In this document: positions 34,656 through 43,631 of the stretch, one piece after another
How the letters are laid out: each line of letters begins with the position of its first letter
How positions within the stretch are numbered: the first letter of the stretch is position 1
Assembly: GCA_964485395.1 (NCBI GenBank)
Contig: CAZAJF010000019.1
Coordinates: 14,572 to 78,571 of the forward strand
Length of the DNA stretch: 64,000 bases
Direction of reading: 5' to 3'
DNA from: JANNSO01 sp964485395
Lineage (GTDB): Bacteria > Spirochaetota > Spirochaetia > Treponematales > UBA12059
Notes under the pieces: model-generated
What the model was told of the DNA's origin: nothing
The model's database searches: none
What the model saw: only the letters and a program-made list of their open reading frames with translations
Made by a program: the position numbers and the translations under genes

Positions 34656-35848
34656 ACGCGGCAAAGGCGAACCGGGTGGGCGTAAGCCTCGTATTCCTGA
34701 TTCATGGATTGGTAACGGGGTTATGGTGTTCCCACATTCCGTGGATACAGGGGCGGCTTGCCGTCAATAACGGCCAGTTCTCCCTGGCGCTGCTCGCGGG
34801 TACGCTCGGCGCTTTTCCCGGCTTGTTTTTCTCGGGCGCCCTAACGCGGCGTTTTGGCAGCAGAACGCTCATCCTCGTTACCATGACGGCGTATTGCGTC
34901 GTCCTGCCGCTGCTTTTTTTTGCCCCAGGCATCGGCGCGCTGTCCGCCCTTTTGGCCGCGAACGGGTTGTTCCTGGGGTCCATGGACGTAAGCATGAACA
35001 CTCGCGCCTCGTCCACGGAAAAAGCCTGCGGCAAGAGCATCATGTCCAACATCCACGCGTTCTGGAGCTTTGCCGGCCTCGTGGCGGCAGGTTTGGCCAA
35101 GGCGGCGTTCTCGCTCGGCCTGCCCACGAACGTGTTCATCCTGGTTTCGGCGGCGTTGCTCCTCTGCCTTGGATTCTTTGCCGTAAGCCTCATGAAACCC
35201 CTGCCGGACGACAGTGTTGGAATTCGGCAAAAAAGTCCCGCAGGAGCAGTGGGCTCCAAGCAGAAAATATTCATGTTTCCCAAAGGGCCTCTCGTCGTCG
35301 TGGCCGCCATAACCACGCTGGCCTTCATCAGCGAAGGGGCAATCTACGACTGGGGTGCGCTGTTCCTGAATAAGGTACGCCGACTGGATGTCGGCACCGC
35401 GGCGCTCGGCTACGGAGGCTTTTCCTTCTTGATGGCCCTGGGGCGCGGCTTCGGCGATTCCGTTACGAGAAGGCTCGGGCAAAAGAAAACCGTAGCCTTA
35501 AGCAGCGTTTTTGCCGCTTGCAGCCTGGCTATGGCCGTGCTGATTCCAGTGCCCGCGCTCAGCCTCGCGTTCGTGGCCCTGACGGGCTTGGGCATGGCCA
35601 ACATCGTTCCCATTCTTTTCAGCATCGCCGGAAAAAGCGCCGCGATGCCCGTGGGCATGGGCATTTCCTCCGTTTCCACCGTCGCCTACGCCGGCTTCAT
35701 GATAGGCCCGCCGCTCATGGGATTCGTGGCGGACCGCGGAACGCTCGCACTGTCCATGGTGCTCATCCTCTCGCTCTCGATCGTCATCGCGGCAGCTTCG
35801 CTCTTACTGCTCAAGGACGATCAGTCCCACCAGGTTCGTCCCACGTAA
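34652..35848 (+). CDS. MFS transporter
   Basis: A 398-residue major facilitator with 12 predicted helices, similar in layout to YbjJ-type transporters (IHGLVTGLWCSHIPWIQ, the loop ALTRRFGSRTLI between helices 2 and 3). The substrate is unknown. The 3' end overlaps the convergent phosphoribosyltransferase-like gene by 28 nt. Confidence 0.87.
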   Translation: MNAAKANRVGVSLVFLIHGLVTGLWCSHIPWIQGRLAVNNGQFSLALLAGTLGAFPGLFFSGALTRRFGSRTLILVTMTAYCVVLPLLFFAPGIGALSALLAANGLFLGSMDVSMNTRASSTEKACGKSIMSNIHAFWSFAGLVAAGLAKAAFSLGLPTNVFILVSAALLLCLGFFAVSLMKPLPDDSVGIRQKSPAGAVGSKQKIFMFPKGPLVVVAAITTLAFISEGAIYDWGALFLNKVRRLDVGTAALGYGGFSFLMALGRGFGDSVTRRLGQKKTVALSSVFAACSLAMAVLIPVPALSLAFVALTGLGMANIVPILFSIAGKSAAMPVGMGISSVSTVAYAGFMIGPPLMGFVADRGTLALSMVLILSLSIVIAAASLLLLKDDQSHQVRPT

Positions 35849-36687
35849 TCCGGCCGGAAGCCTGAAGTGGCATGCCGGATTACCGCGCCCGAGCGTACTT
35901 CCGGCGCTATGAGGCGTATGCGTTCCGTGAGGATGGAAAGCGTGGTGCCCGACGCGGAGTCCTCGTCGAAGACGAGAAGGCTCGACCCTGAGCCGAAAGA
36001 CCGGATGAATTCCTCGTCGCGGCCGGATATGACGGGCGCCTTGTCCTGACGCTTGAACATGGAGAAGCGCAGGAACCACAGCCGGCAGCAGAGAATCTCG
36101 GCGAGCAAGACGCCCGCCATGATGGAACCGTGGGCGGCGCCGATGGCCAGTTTCGGGCGGCCGTGCTTCATGATGGATGTCACGAGGGACCGGACCTTGG
36201 CCGGCTCGGCGGCGCGCCACGTGTATTTGTCGCGGCGCGACGTGTACACGAAATTTTCCAGGCTCCCAGGCAGGCTTTTCCTGAAGACGTTCGCCTGTTC
36301 CCGGAATACCGGCGACAGGCGGTAGGCGGCCCGCGCCAGCGAGATGGAGGAGGCGTACAGTACCTCGGCGGCGTCGATCTCCGCCTTCGCGTACTCGATG
36401 CCCTTCGCTCCGGCCGCGTTCAGCTCAAAATATTGCGTGGGGTGCAGCTCCAGCCCGAAATCCACGCAAATTCGGTAATTCAGCGCCACGTTGATTATGG
36501 CCGGGGCCGTTACGAAAAGTTCCTCGGCCATCTTCCATGATGCGGGGTTTTTTTGGCCGTCAGGCCCGAAAGCCTGGATGCCTTCCACGAGATCAGCGCA
36601 TCGGTCTATCGCCTCTCCGTAAGTCAGCTCAAAATCCATGAGCCCGGGCGCCTCGTCCCAGTCGCAGAACAGGTAGTCGTCAATCAT
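35821..36687 (-). CDS. Phosphoribosyltransferase-like protein
   Basis: A 288-residue soluble protein whose C-terminal third has a PRPP-loop-like motif, LLVFDEDSASGTTL, after beta-strands typical of type I phosphoribosyltransferases. The N-terminal 120 residues are helical and match nothing I know. The substrate is unknown. The ATG at 36687 overlaps the 3' end of the Crp-like gene by 8 nt, so the two are co-expressed. Confidence 0.6.
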   Translation of the reverse strand: MIDDYLFCDWDEAPGLMDFELTYGEAIDRCADLVEGIQAFGPDGQKNPASWKMAEELFVTAPAIINVALNYRICVDFGLELHPTQYFELNAAGAKGIEYAKAEIDAAEVLYASSISLARAAYRLSPVFREQANVFRKSLPGSLENFVYTSRRDKYTWRAAEPAKVRSLVTSIMKHGRPKLAIGAAHGSIMAGVLLAEILCCRLWFLRFSMFKRQDKAPVISGRDEEFIRSFGSGSSLLVFDEDSASGTTLSILTERIRLIAPEVRSGAVIRHATSGFRPDYVGRTWWD

Positions 36688-37333
36688 GCGCCAACTCCGC
36701 CATGCGGGCGTGCGCCTTGCGCGCGTCGACAAGCCTGACCATGCCGCGCTCCGTGGCTGCGATGCCTTTCTCGGCAAGGCTTTTGAGCAGGCGGTTCAGG
36801 TGGCGCTCCGTATGCCCCAGGTAATCCGCAAGGTCGTGCTTGGACAGGCAAGCGACACCGGTAGTCGAAGCATTCATTCGCAGCGATAGTGCCTTGAGCA
36901 AATTGTACTCGAGCGGGTACACCATGGCGGCGCTCATGCGCTCCGACGAGCGGAAGAGGCGCGACGCCAGGATCCCGGCCAGAGCTATGGCGAGCGCGGG
37001 GTCCGCGCGGATCATGGCGTCGACCGCGGCGGCGTCCGCCCATAGAGCGATTGTGTCCTCAACCGCCTCGACGCTGCAGATGGCGGGTGCGCCGTCCAGG
37101 AAGTATTCGAGGTCGCCCTGTGTCTCCCCCGTGCCGGAGAGGGCTATGAGGGTTTCCTGGCCGTTTTCAAGGCTTAGCCGAACTGCGGCGAGCCCGCCCG
37201 TCAGCACGAATATTCCGCCGACGGGTTTCCCCTGCGTTATGAGCCTGTCGTGCCTTTCGAAACGCCGTTCCTTCAACTGCGTGCGCGCGCTTGCCGCCGC
37301 TGTAAAAAAAAGCTCCAGTATGCTGCTGTTCAC
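36680..37333 (-). CDS. Crp/Fnr-family transcriptional regulator
   Basis: A 217-residue regulator with a cyclic-nucleotide-binding-type beta-barrel (about 15-130) and a C-terminal HTH (LSKHDLADYLGHTERHLNRLLKSLAEKG), in overall form like E. coli YeiL. There is no obvious cluster-binding cysteine set, so it is not an FNR-like oxygen sensor. The GTG at 37333 is preferred: GGAG lies 5 nt before it, and an upstream ATG at 37366 sits only 2 nt past a TATACT -10 box. Confidence 0.82.
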   Translation of the reverse strand: MNSSILELFFTAAASARTQLKERRFERHDRLITQGKPVGGIFVLTGGLAAVRLSLENGQETLIALSGTGETQGDLEYFLDGAPAICSVEAVEDTIALWADAAAVDAMIRADPALAIALAGILASRLFRSSERMSAAMVYPLEYNLLKALSLRMNASTTGVACLSKHDLADYLGHTERHLNRLLKSLAEKGIAATERGMVRLVDARKAHARMAELAHD

Positions 37334-37368
37334 ATTCGCTCCGGATCGGGACATTTGTCCTGTCATCA

Positions 37369-37374
37369 AGTATA
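37369..37374 (-). promoter_or_regulatory. -10 box of the Crp-like gene
   Basis: TATACT on the minus strand, about 36 nt before the GTG start. The -35 is weak. The 117-bp divergent space to 37451 must also hold the promoter of the YdcZ-like gene. Confidence 0.4.
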
Positions 37375-37450
37375 GGCACGCGCTACATTAAATACAGGAT
37401 GCGCCGCAGTTAGCGCCGTAGCATGCGCACCTTCAATATAGGAGACATCG

Positions 37451-37909
37451 GTGATACTTTATTCAATGCTTGCGTTCATGATCGGAATCCTCATTACCGT
37501 GCATATGGGCATGAACGCCCAGTTCGGGGTTCTGCTCGGCAGCACGCGCCTGGGAAACATTATATTCTGGGGCGCTGGCCTTGCGGCGGCGTTTTTTATT
37601 TCGCTGCCGTCCCAGGACTTTACCTTGCTTCGCAAAGTGCCGCAGATTCCCCCGTGGCTTTTTTTCGCCGGAGCCCTTGGCTCGGCCATAGCCGTGTTCA
37701 CCGGATTGTCCATCCCCAGAATCGGCGCGGTCAACCTGACCATGCTGCTGTTTTTGGGCCAACTCGCGGCCTCGTCGATCCTGTCCGCCAACGGTTGGCT
37801 GGGATCGGCCCGATCTCCGCTAAGCGCCTGGAAACTCGCGGGAATCGCGGTGGCGCTTTTGGGCACCGCGATGACTCTATACGGCGACAGGCTGTTCTCA
37901 AAGAGTTAG
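37451..37909 (+). CDS. YdcZ/DUF606-like small DMT transporter
   Basis: A 152-residue membrane protein with five helices matching the DUF606/YdcZ family (HMGMNAQFGVLLGS, GALGSAIAVFTGLSIPRIG). The GTG start has GGAG 6 nt upstream. It is divergent from the Crp-like regulator, which may control it. Its stop overlaps the convergent SMR-like gene by 4 nt. Confidence 0.87.
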   Translation: MILYSMLAFMIGILITVHMGMNAQFGVLLGSTRLGNIIFWGAGLAAAFFISLPSQDFTLLRKVPQIPPWLFFAGALGSAIAVFTGLSIPRIGAVNLTMLLFLGQLAASSILSANGWLGSARSPLSAWKLAGIAVALLGTAMTLYGDRLFSKS

Positions 37910-38247
37910 CGGCTGGAGACGAACACGCCGGCGCAGATCAGAACCACCCCGATTATCTTGCCTGCGGTTATCCGCTCGTTCAGGAACAGCGCCGAGGCCA
38001 GGATGATGGCCACGTACGATATGCTGGAAAACGGATAGGCTTTGCTCAAAGGCACCAGCTTGAGCACGTTGAGCCAGAACATGAAGCTGGCGACGTAGGC
38101 GCATATGCCGATGAGCAGGAAATAGTTCGTGAAGATGTTCTTGAGCGTAACGGCGCCGTTCATCGTTATGCCTTTTTTCATGAGTACCTGGCCGAGCACG
38201 GTGCAGGTTACGGTGCAGAGCAAAAAAAGCAGTCCTTTGGGCGTCAT
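37906..38247 (-). CDS. SMR/EamA-type small transporter
   Basis: A 113-residue protein with four transmembrane helices of the small multidrug resistance / EamA superfamily (VLGQVLMKKG, PLSKAYPFSSISYV). Family members export drugs or polyamines, or work as sugar-lipid flippase subunits (ArnE/F type). AAGGAAG lies 4 nt before the ATG. Confidence 0.85.
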   Translation of the reverse strand: MTPKGLLFLLCTVTCTVLGQVLMKKGITMNGAVTLKNIFTNYFLLIGICAYVASFMFWLNVLKLVPLSKAYPFSSISYVAIILASALFLNERITAGKIIGVVLICAGVFVSSR

Positions 38248-38384
38248 TGCGCTTCCTTGCGGTCGGGTTTTGTTTACGCCTGCGAGTATACGCCATTATG
38301 GGGGAAAATGAAAGTATTCCGGTTGCGCGGCGAAAACCCGTGCTACAATGGCGCGGAACGTTCCCGACGTCCCTGGAGGCTTGC

Positions 38385-39359
38385 GTGAAGAAAACAAAAC
38401 TGATTTTAATCGACGGCATGACCGGCTCCGGCAAGTCCGTAAGCGCCCATTTTTTGGCGAGGCAGCTGGCCAAGAACGGCATAAAGGCCCGCTGGTATCA
38501 CGAGGAGGAGCCCGACCACCCCTTGCTGTACCGTGAACCCGAAGAATACAAGGGCCTGCCCGAGGCGGAACGCAAGGAAATTTACATGCGCGACTACCCG
38601 GCGCAATGGAAAGCCTTCGCGGATTCCCTTCAGGGCTCCGACGAGGTTTCCATCGTGGAGTGCTACCTTTTCCAGTCTTCGCTTATCGGCCTGGTGCGCC
38701 TGGAATATCCGAGGGAACGTATAAAGGCTTTTTCGCGCGGCCTCGTGGACCAGGTGCGCGGCCTCGACCCTGTCATTATTTCCTTATACCAGGAAGACGT
38801 CCCCAAGGCGCTGCGCCTCAACTGGTCTCGCCGCGGAAAAGACTGGATGGACTGGTACGTGGACCGCATGGCCAAGACGTCCTGGGCCGTGAAGCGCGGC
38901 ATCGGCGGGGCGGAAGCGTCCTACGGCATATGGGAATCCTGGATGTCCATGACCAGGGAGCTGGTGGCGGAATTCGGCGTGCCGTACCTTGCCATCGAAA
39001 ACTCCGCCCAGGATTGGGCCGGCTATCGGGCGAGCATGCTTGAGTTCCTCGGCGTGCCGTTCGTCGCCGAGACCTTGGCGCGGCCCGCGGATTCTCGCTT
39101 CGCCGGTTTGTACATGGGCAAGGGCGACGAAGGAGAGGATGCGCCGTTCAACGTGCGCGCGGAAGCCGACGGCCTCCGCGTTGACGCGTTCTGGCCAGAC
39201 CTTCGGCTCCTGCCGAAAACCGATACCGAGTTTGAGATGGAGGGTTTTCCGTTCTCATTCCGCTTCAATCTCGACTCTGGAGGCGTTCCCGTTTCGCTGG
39301 AGGTATCGGAAGCGACCTTCGCGTTCGAGAAAGGCTGGACCGCGCTGCGTCAAGCTTGA
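38385..39359 (+). CDS. P-loop kinase-like protein
   Basis: A 324-residue protein with Walker A GMTGSGKS near the N-terminus and a nucleotide-kinase-like fold, with helical lid regions rich in Arg and Trp (DWMDWYVDRM). The last 80 residues look like a separate beta-rich domain. No specific substrate motif is known to me. The GTG start has GGAGG 6 nt upstream; a TACAAT -10 lies at 38344-38349. The 3' end overlaps the convergent DUF952 gene by 10 nt. Confidence 0.7.
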   Translation: MKKTKLILIDGMTGSGKSVSAHFLARQLAKNGIKARWYHEEEPDHPLLYREPEEYKGLPEAERKEIYMRDYPAQWKAFADSLQGSDEVSIVECYLFQSSLIGLVRLEYPRERIKAFSRGLVDQVRGLDPVIISLYQEDVPKALRLNWSRRGKDWMDWYVDRMAKTSWAVKRGIGGAEASYGIWESWMSMTRELVAEFGVPYLAIENSAQDWAGYRASMLEFLGVPFVAETLARPADSRFAGLYMGKGDEGEDAPFNVRAEADGLRVDAFWPDLRLLPKTDTEFEMEGFPFSFRFNLDSGGVPVSLEVSEATFAFEKGWTALRQA

Positions 39360-40255
39360 TTCGGCGGCGGGCTCAGGTCGGGCATCCGGATTTCTCCGGG
39401 TTTGGCCGACAAGCGCATGATGGTCGCGGCCTCACCCGGATACTTGGCCTTCAGCTTTCCCGAGTTCGCCGCCTCGAAGCAGGCGGGTATGAAGCCGGGT
39501 GCCATGGTGCAGCCGAACAGCGAATACCGGCCGCCTTCGGACATCTCACCGGCCTGCCACACGCCCGCCGGTACCGTGAATTGCGCGAGCTGCCCGCTGG
39601 CGCTGTCTGCGCCCATGGATACCGACTGCGCCCGGCCGTCGGGGTGCAGGAGATGCAGCGTGAGCGGGTCTCCGTTATAGAAATGCCACACTTCGTCCGT
39701 GTCCAGGCGGTGGAAGCACGAGACGCTCCGGGGGCTGTCGGTATACAGGCCGATCATCGCGGTGCCCATGGGTCGTATCCCCGCAGATAGATCGCTGTGC
39801 TCCTCCGCCGATTGCCAGCTGCTTTTGTAGAGGGTTCCCTCGACTGGCAGGCGACCGAAGCGATACCTGCGGAGAATAGCCTGGGTATCCGGGTGAATGG
39901 GCTTGCCGTCGAAAGACTCGAGGTCCACGACGTCGACGATGGCGTCCGCGTTGAGTTCGCCGTACAGGTGCGGAAACATCGAGTCGGCTTCGAAGCCCGG
40001 TGCGGCGATTCTGTCGGGCGCCGGGCTCGGCGGTTCGAACCGAAGCTCGGAACGCAGCAGGGAAGGGTCTACCACGAGGATTACCTGGTCCTTAAGCCCG
40101 GCGTAAAAACGTGCCGCCACTTTAAGCACTTGGTGCGCCCGCGAAAAGTGGATGAAGCCCTCGGCTTCGAGGCTCGGGGTGCGGAAGACTCCGGCCTTGA
40201 CTGCGGCCGCAGCCTGGTCTCGGCCTGTGATATTGAAAATGCATTCTGCTTTCAT
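39350..40255 (-). CDS. DUF952-cupin (DUF985) fusion protein
   Basis: A 301-residue fusion: a DUF952 domain (about 1-115, EGFIHFSRAHQVL, FPHLYGELN) and a cupin of the DUF985 type (about 130-285, FHRLDTDEVWHFYNGDP with metal-ligand His/Glu, and VPAGVWQAGE). DUF952 has an ADP-ribosyltransferase-like fold and is often fused to other domains; the reaction is unknown. The start overlaps the stop of a small HTH ORF (ATGA). Confidence 0.85.
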   Translation of the reverse strand: MKAECIFNITGRDQAAAAVKAGVFRTPSLEAEGFIHFSRAHQVLKVAARFYAGLKDQVILVVDPSLLRSELRFEPPSPAPDRIAAPGFEADSMFPHLYGELNADAIVDVVDLESFDGKPIHPDTQAILRRYRFGRLPVEGTLYKSSWQSAEEHSDLSAGIRPMGTAMIGLYTDSPRSVSCFHRLDTDEVWHFYNGDPLTLHLLHPDGRAQSVSMGADSASGQLAQFTVPAGVWQAGEMSEGGRYSLFGCTMAPGFIPACFEAANSGKLKAKYPGEAATIMRLSAKPGEIRMPDLSPPPNQA

Positions 40256-40422
40256 GGACGATTCTCCTCGGTTTCGCGGGACGTATAAAGAACGAGCAGT
40301 TCAAGCCTTGAGTGGGCGCCCGTTTTTTGGGATATGTTCTGGCAATGCTTGCGAACCGTCTCCGGCGAAATAAAAAGTTCCGCCGCGATTTCCTTGGCCG
40401 ACCTATTCTGGCGGTTGTTCAT
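40252..40422 (-). CDS. Stub LuxR-type HTH ORF (truncated regulator or microprotein)
   Basis: A 56-codon ORF whose translation is nearly a complete LuxR/GerE DNA-binding domain (SAKEIAAELFISPETVRKH, then a TGAHSRLELL recognition/dimer helix). It lacks the first helix and any receiver or sensor domain, and an in-frame TAA lies at 40434-40432. The stop overlaps the DUF952-cupin start by ATGA. It is probably the remnant of a longer regulator kept for translational coupling, though a small HTH protein is possible. Confidence 0.6.
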   Translation of the reverse strand: MNNRQNRSAKEIAAELFISPETVRKHCQNISQKTGAHSRLELLVLYTSRETEENRP

Positions 40423-40573
40423 GGTTGTGCCTTACCATAGCATCGATACGGCTTGAAAGCAAGGAATACCTCCTTTCTACCGCACCGGATACTCCAAACG
40501 GGTAATGGACGTTTTCCGGCCTTGCGCATAATGTTTAATTGATTGGCATACGGGGATGTCTTGGGAGGAATCC
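40423..40573. other. Gene-free gap
   Basis: About 150 bp between divergent remnants, containing the GGGAGG ribosome-binding site of the decayed reductase at its right end. I see nothing else convincing. Confidence 0.5.
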
Positions 40574-41249
40574 ATGAGAATTTGCGTATTCGGAGCCGGT
40601 GTGATCGGCAGTCTCTATGCAAAGACCAGCTCGTATCGGCCTTGCCGGAACTTTAGAGCAACAAGGCGACGCCGCTGTTCGTGTCCATGATCAACAGCGC
40701 AGACGGGTCCAAGGCGCTGTCCGGGGCGATAGGCGCAGACCGGCTGGTTTTGGGTTTTCCGGGCGCCGGTGGTTCCCGCTTGGACGATGGAACGGTACTG
40801 TACCGCGTCGTTACCAAGGCGATACAGCGAACCACGTTCGGTGAATTGCGCGGGGCGGTTTCCGATCAAGTGCGCGCCGTCGGCCACGCAATATCCACGG
40901 CGGGTTTTCCGGTCGCGCTTACCGGCCGAATGGAGGCTTGGCAAAAAACGCACGTGGCCATGGTAAGCCCCTTGGCCAACGGATTTTACGCGAAGGCATG
41001 AGTATCCTGCGTTCGTGCGGAATCCCGCCAGAGCCGCCGCGGCTGGAACAGGTTTTTCGTCTGCCGAAAAGCCTGCTGCTTCCCTTGTTTGCTTGTGCGT
41101 TCCGTACAGCGTGGGCGGAGACGGTGATTGCGGAGCATGCCGCGACGGCACGGGCGGAGATGCGTCTGCTCGCCGGGGAGTTCCTGGCTTTTGCGGCCGA
41201 TTCCGGCAAAAAAACGGAAGCGCTTCGATCTCTTGCCGCGTTCGCGTAG
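40574..41249 (+). pseudogene. Decayed ketopantoate reductase-family gene
   Basis: The start MRICVFGAGVIGSLYA is the Rossmann N-terminus of ApbA/PanE reductases, behind a good RBS (GGGAGG). It runs into a stop at about 40690. A middle part (FVSMINSADGSKAL, with LTGRMEAWQKTHVAM) is in another frame to 41001, and the C-terminal helices (RSCGIPPEPPRLEQVF, AEHAATARAEMRLLA) are in a third frame to 41249. About 60-80 residues are missing near the front. At least two frame changes and one deletion make it non-functional. Confidence 0.8.
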
Positions 41250-41513
41250 AAGATCGCGGTAGATGGCCTGAGGCGCACAGCCGTCGCGCGCGTCTTTGGA
41301 ATCATAAAAAAAATTCGCGTTTTATTGAATGTCGACCGTTTTTGCTGTACACTAATAGTATCTTTAAATCGCAGCTTCTCCAAGCTTGAAGGCGGCTAAG
41401 CCGCCTGGAAGGGCATACGCGCCGGAGAGCCGAGGGGCTTTCGGTTCCTGTTAAGTAATTTTGAGCTTTTTGCCAAAAATCTACGCAACGCTTGCGGGTA
41501 TTTGGAGGCCAAA
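41250..41513 (+). promoter_or_regulatory. Promoter and leader of the envelope-protein operon
   Basis: TTGAAT (41325-41330) and TACACT (41348-41353) are 17 nt apart. The leader of about 150 nt contains a GC-rich hairpin (AGGCGGC/GCCGCCT, 41390-41406) without a T-run, and GGAGG before the ATG at 41514. Confidence 0.55.
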
Positions 41514-43631
41514 ATGAAAAAAAACAATTCTTTTACCGCAGTTTTTTTCCTGCTGTCGACGCTCCTGGCCGCCCAGGCGGCAGACGCCGATCCGACCGCG
41601 CCCGCCGGAGTTAAAATAGGATTGTACGGCGGAGGATCGTTGCCTTTGGGCACGAGCGCAGCCTTTTATTCCGCAGGCTATTTTGCCGATTTTTCCGGCA
41701 ACCTCCCCTTGAACTCCTCTTTGGGACTCAATCTCGGGCTGGGGTACGCGGGCCTTCCCCTTATCGCCGGTCCCCGTATCGACCTGGGGCGGGCTGAACT
41801 CGGCGCAAGCTACGTTCTGCCGCTGGGAAACCTCCTGTCCCTCAAGGGGACCCTCGGAGCCGGCGGTTTTTTCGGCGCCTTGAGCGACGGTTCCGGCTTA
41901 CCCGCGGATTCCGCGACCTCCTCGGCAGGACCCTGCGCCTCGGCCGATGTTTCTTTTTCTTTCCTGGGCGTGCGCAACCTGGACCTTACCCTCGGCCTGC
42001 GCTACAGGAACCTGTTCGGCCTTTGGAGCGGGCTTGAAGGCGGCATCAGCGCCTCCATCAAGCTGGAACCGCGAAGGTCGGCGCTGGCCGCCGCTACCCG
42101 CGTCCTTCCGTTGGGATCGGACGGCCTTGTCGTGGATACCATCCAGTTCGGAAACGTCTTCCCCGTTTTTTTCAAGTACTATAACGACTATTCATTCGGT
42201 TCCGCCATGCTTACGAATAACGAGAAAGATGCCGTTACCGACGTGTCGGTCAGTTTGTTCATGCGGCAGTACATGGACGCCCCCAAGATATGCGCGGTCA
42301 TTCCCAGGCTTGAGCGCGGCGAAAAATCCGAGGTTGGTTTCTTGGCCCTCTTCACGGACAAAATGCTGGAGATAACCGAAGGGACGATGGTGTCGGCCGA
42401 CATCGGCGTTACCTATTCGCTCAAGGGCCAGCAGGTTCAGAAGAGCGGAAGCGAGGCGGTCCGCATCCTCGACCGGAACGCGATGACATGGCTGGACGAT
42501 CGATGCGCGGCGGCGTACATAACGGCCAAGGATCCCTCGATCCTCAGCTTCGCCAAGAATGTAGCCGGCTCCATCAAGAGCGTCATGAATCTTTCCGTTA
42601 ATAAAAACTTGCAGACTGCGCTGGCCCTGCACGAGGCCCTGGATCTGTACGGCATGAACTACGTCGTAGACCCTAAGTCCTCGTATTCGTCCGGCTCAGC
42701 AAACAAGGAAGCCGTGGATTTTCTTCAGTTTCCGCGGCAGACGCTCGAGTATCGGGCCGGGGACTGCGATGACCTTACGATTCTCTATACGGCCCTGCTG
42801 GAATCGGTGGGCATAGAAACGGCGCTGCTTACCGTACCCGGGCATATTTACGCCGCCTTTTACCTGGATGTCTCCGCCGATGACGCGCGAAAAGTTTTCT
42901 CGCGACCAGACGACCTCATTATCCGCGATGGAAAAGTTTGGCTGCCCGTGGAGATTACCGACCGCAAGGGCGGATTCCTCGCCGCCTGGCAGACCGGAGC
43001 CAAGGAATGGCGGGAGGCCGATGCGCGGAAACAGGCCGGGCTCTTCCCCGTGCACGAAGCCTGGACGGTTTTTGAGCCGGTAGGCCTTCCCGGGGTTCCC
43101 CCCGCCTTTTCTTTTCCCGAGCCGGACGCTGTCTTGACGCGCTATCAAAGCGAGACGACCCGGTTCATCGAGCGCGAGCTAGTTCCCCTGACGGCCAAGA
43201 TTCAAGCCGAGATATCCAGAACCAACGGCGCTCCGAAGGCCATCAACTCGCTGGGCGTGCTGTATGCCAGATTCGGTCTGTACGACAAGGCTGAAGTCGA
43301 ATTCAAGAAAAATATCGTCAAGCTCGAGTATGTTCCCTCGCTCCTTAATCTCGGGAATATACAAAGCCTCAAAAACAAGCGGGACGCCGCTTCCGGCTAT
43401 TTCGAACGCGCATACCGGGCAGAGCCGCGAAACGCCCTCGCCGTGTTGTACCTGGCCAAGATAAACCACGAGGCGGAAAATTACGGCCTGGTTAAAAAGC
43501 TCTACGCGGAACTGGCGCTCCTGGATTCCGCCCTTGCCGCGCAATACGCCTGGTTGGATCTCAAGGGCGCCGAAGCCGCGCGAGCCTCGGATGTTTCGCG
43601 GAGCAAGGAGCAGCTGCTATGGTCGGAATAA
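41514..43631 (+). CDS. Envelope protein with barrel-like, transglutaminase-like and TPR regions
   Basis: A 705-residue exported protein: signal peptide (to about residue 23, AAQAADA), a Gly/Leu-rich segment with alternating strands (about 30-190) like a small outer-membrane barrel, a middle domain, a transglutaminase-like fold with Cys418 in AGDCDDL, His444 in PGHIYAAF and acidic residues in VEITD, and TPR repeats near the C-terminus (INSLGVLYARFGLYDKAEVEF). It may process or cross-link envelope components. It overlaps the next gene by 13 nt. Confidence 0.75.
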   Translation: MKKNNSFTAVFFLLSTLLAAQAADADPTAPAGVKIGLYGGGSLPLGTSAAFYSAGYFADFSGNLPLNSSLGLNLGLGYAGLPLIAGPRIDLGRAELGASYVLPLGNLLSLKGTLGAGGFFGALSDGSGLPADSATSSAGPCASADVSFSFLGVRNLDLTLGLRYRNLFGLWSGLEGGISASIKLEPRRSALAAATRVLPLGSDGLVVDTIQFGNVFPVFFKYYNDYSFGSAMLTNNEKDAVTDVSVSLFMRQYMDAPKICAVIPRLERGEKSEVGFLALFTDKMLEITEGTMVSADIGVTYSLKGQQVQKSGSEAVRILDRNAMTWLDDRCAAAYITAKDPSILSFAKNVAGSIKSVMNLSVNKNLQTALALHEALDLYGMNYVVDPKSSYSSGSANKEAVDFLQFPRQTLEYRAGDCDDLTILYTALLESVGIETALLTVPGHIYAAFYLDVSADDARKVFSRPDDLIIRDGKVWLPVEITDRKGGFLAAWQTGAKEWREADARKQAGLFPVHEAWTVFEPVGLPGVPPAFSFPEPDAVLTRYQSETTRFIERELVPLTAKIQAEISRTNGAPKAINSLGVLYARFGLYDKAEVEFKKNIVKLEYVPSLLNLGNIQSLKNKRDAASGYFERAYRAEPRNALAVLYLAKINHEAENYGLVKKLYAELALLDSALAAQYAWLDLKGAEAARASDVSRSKEQLLWSE

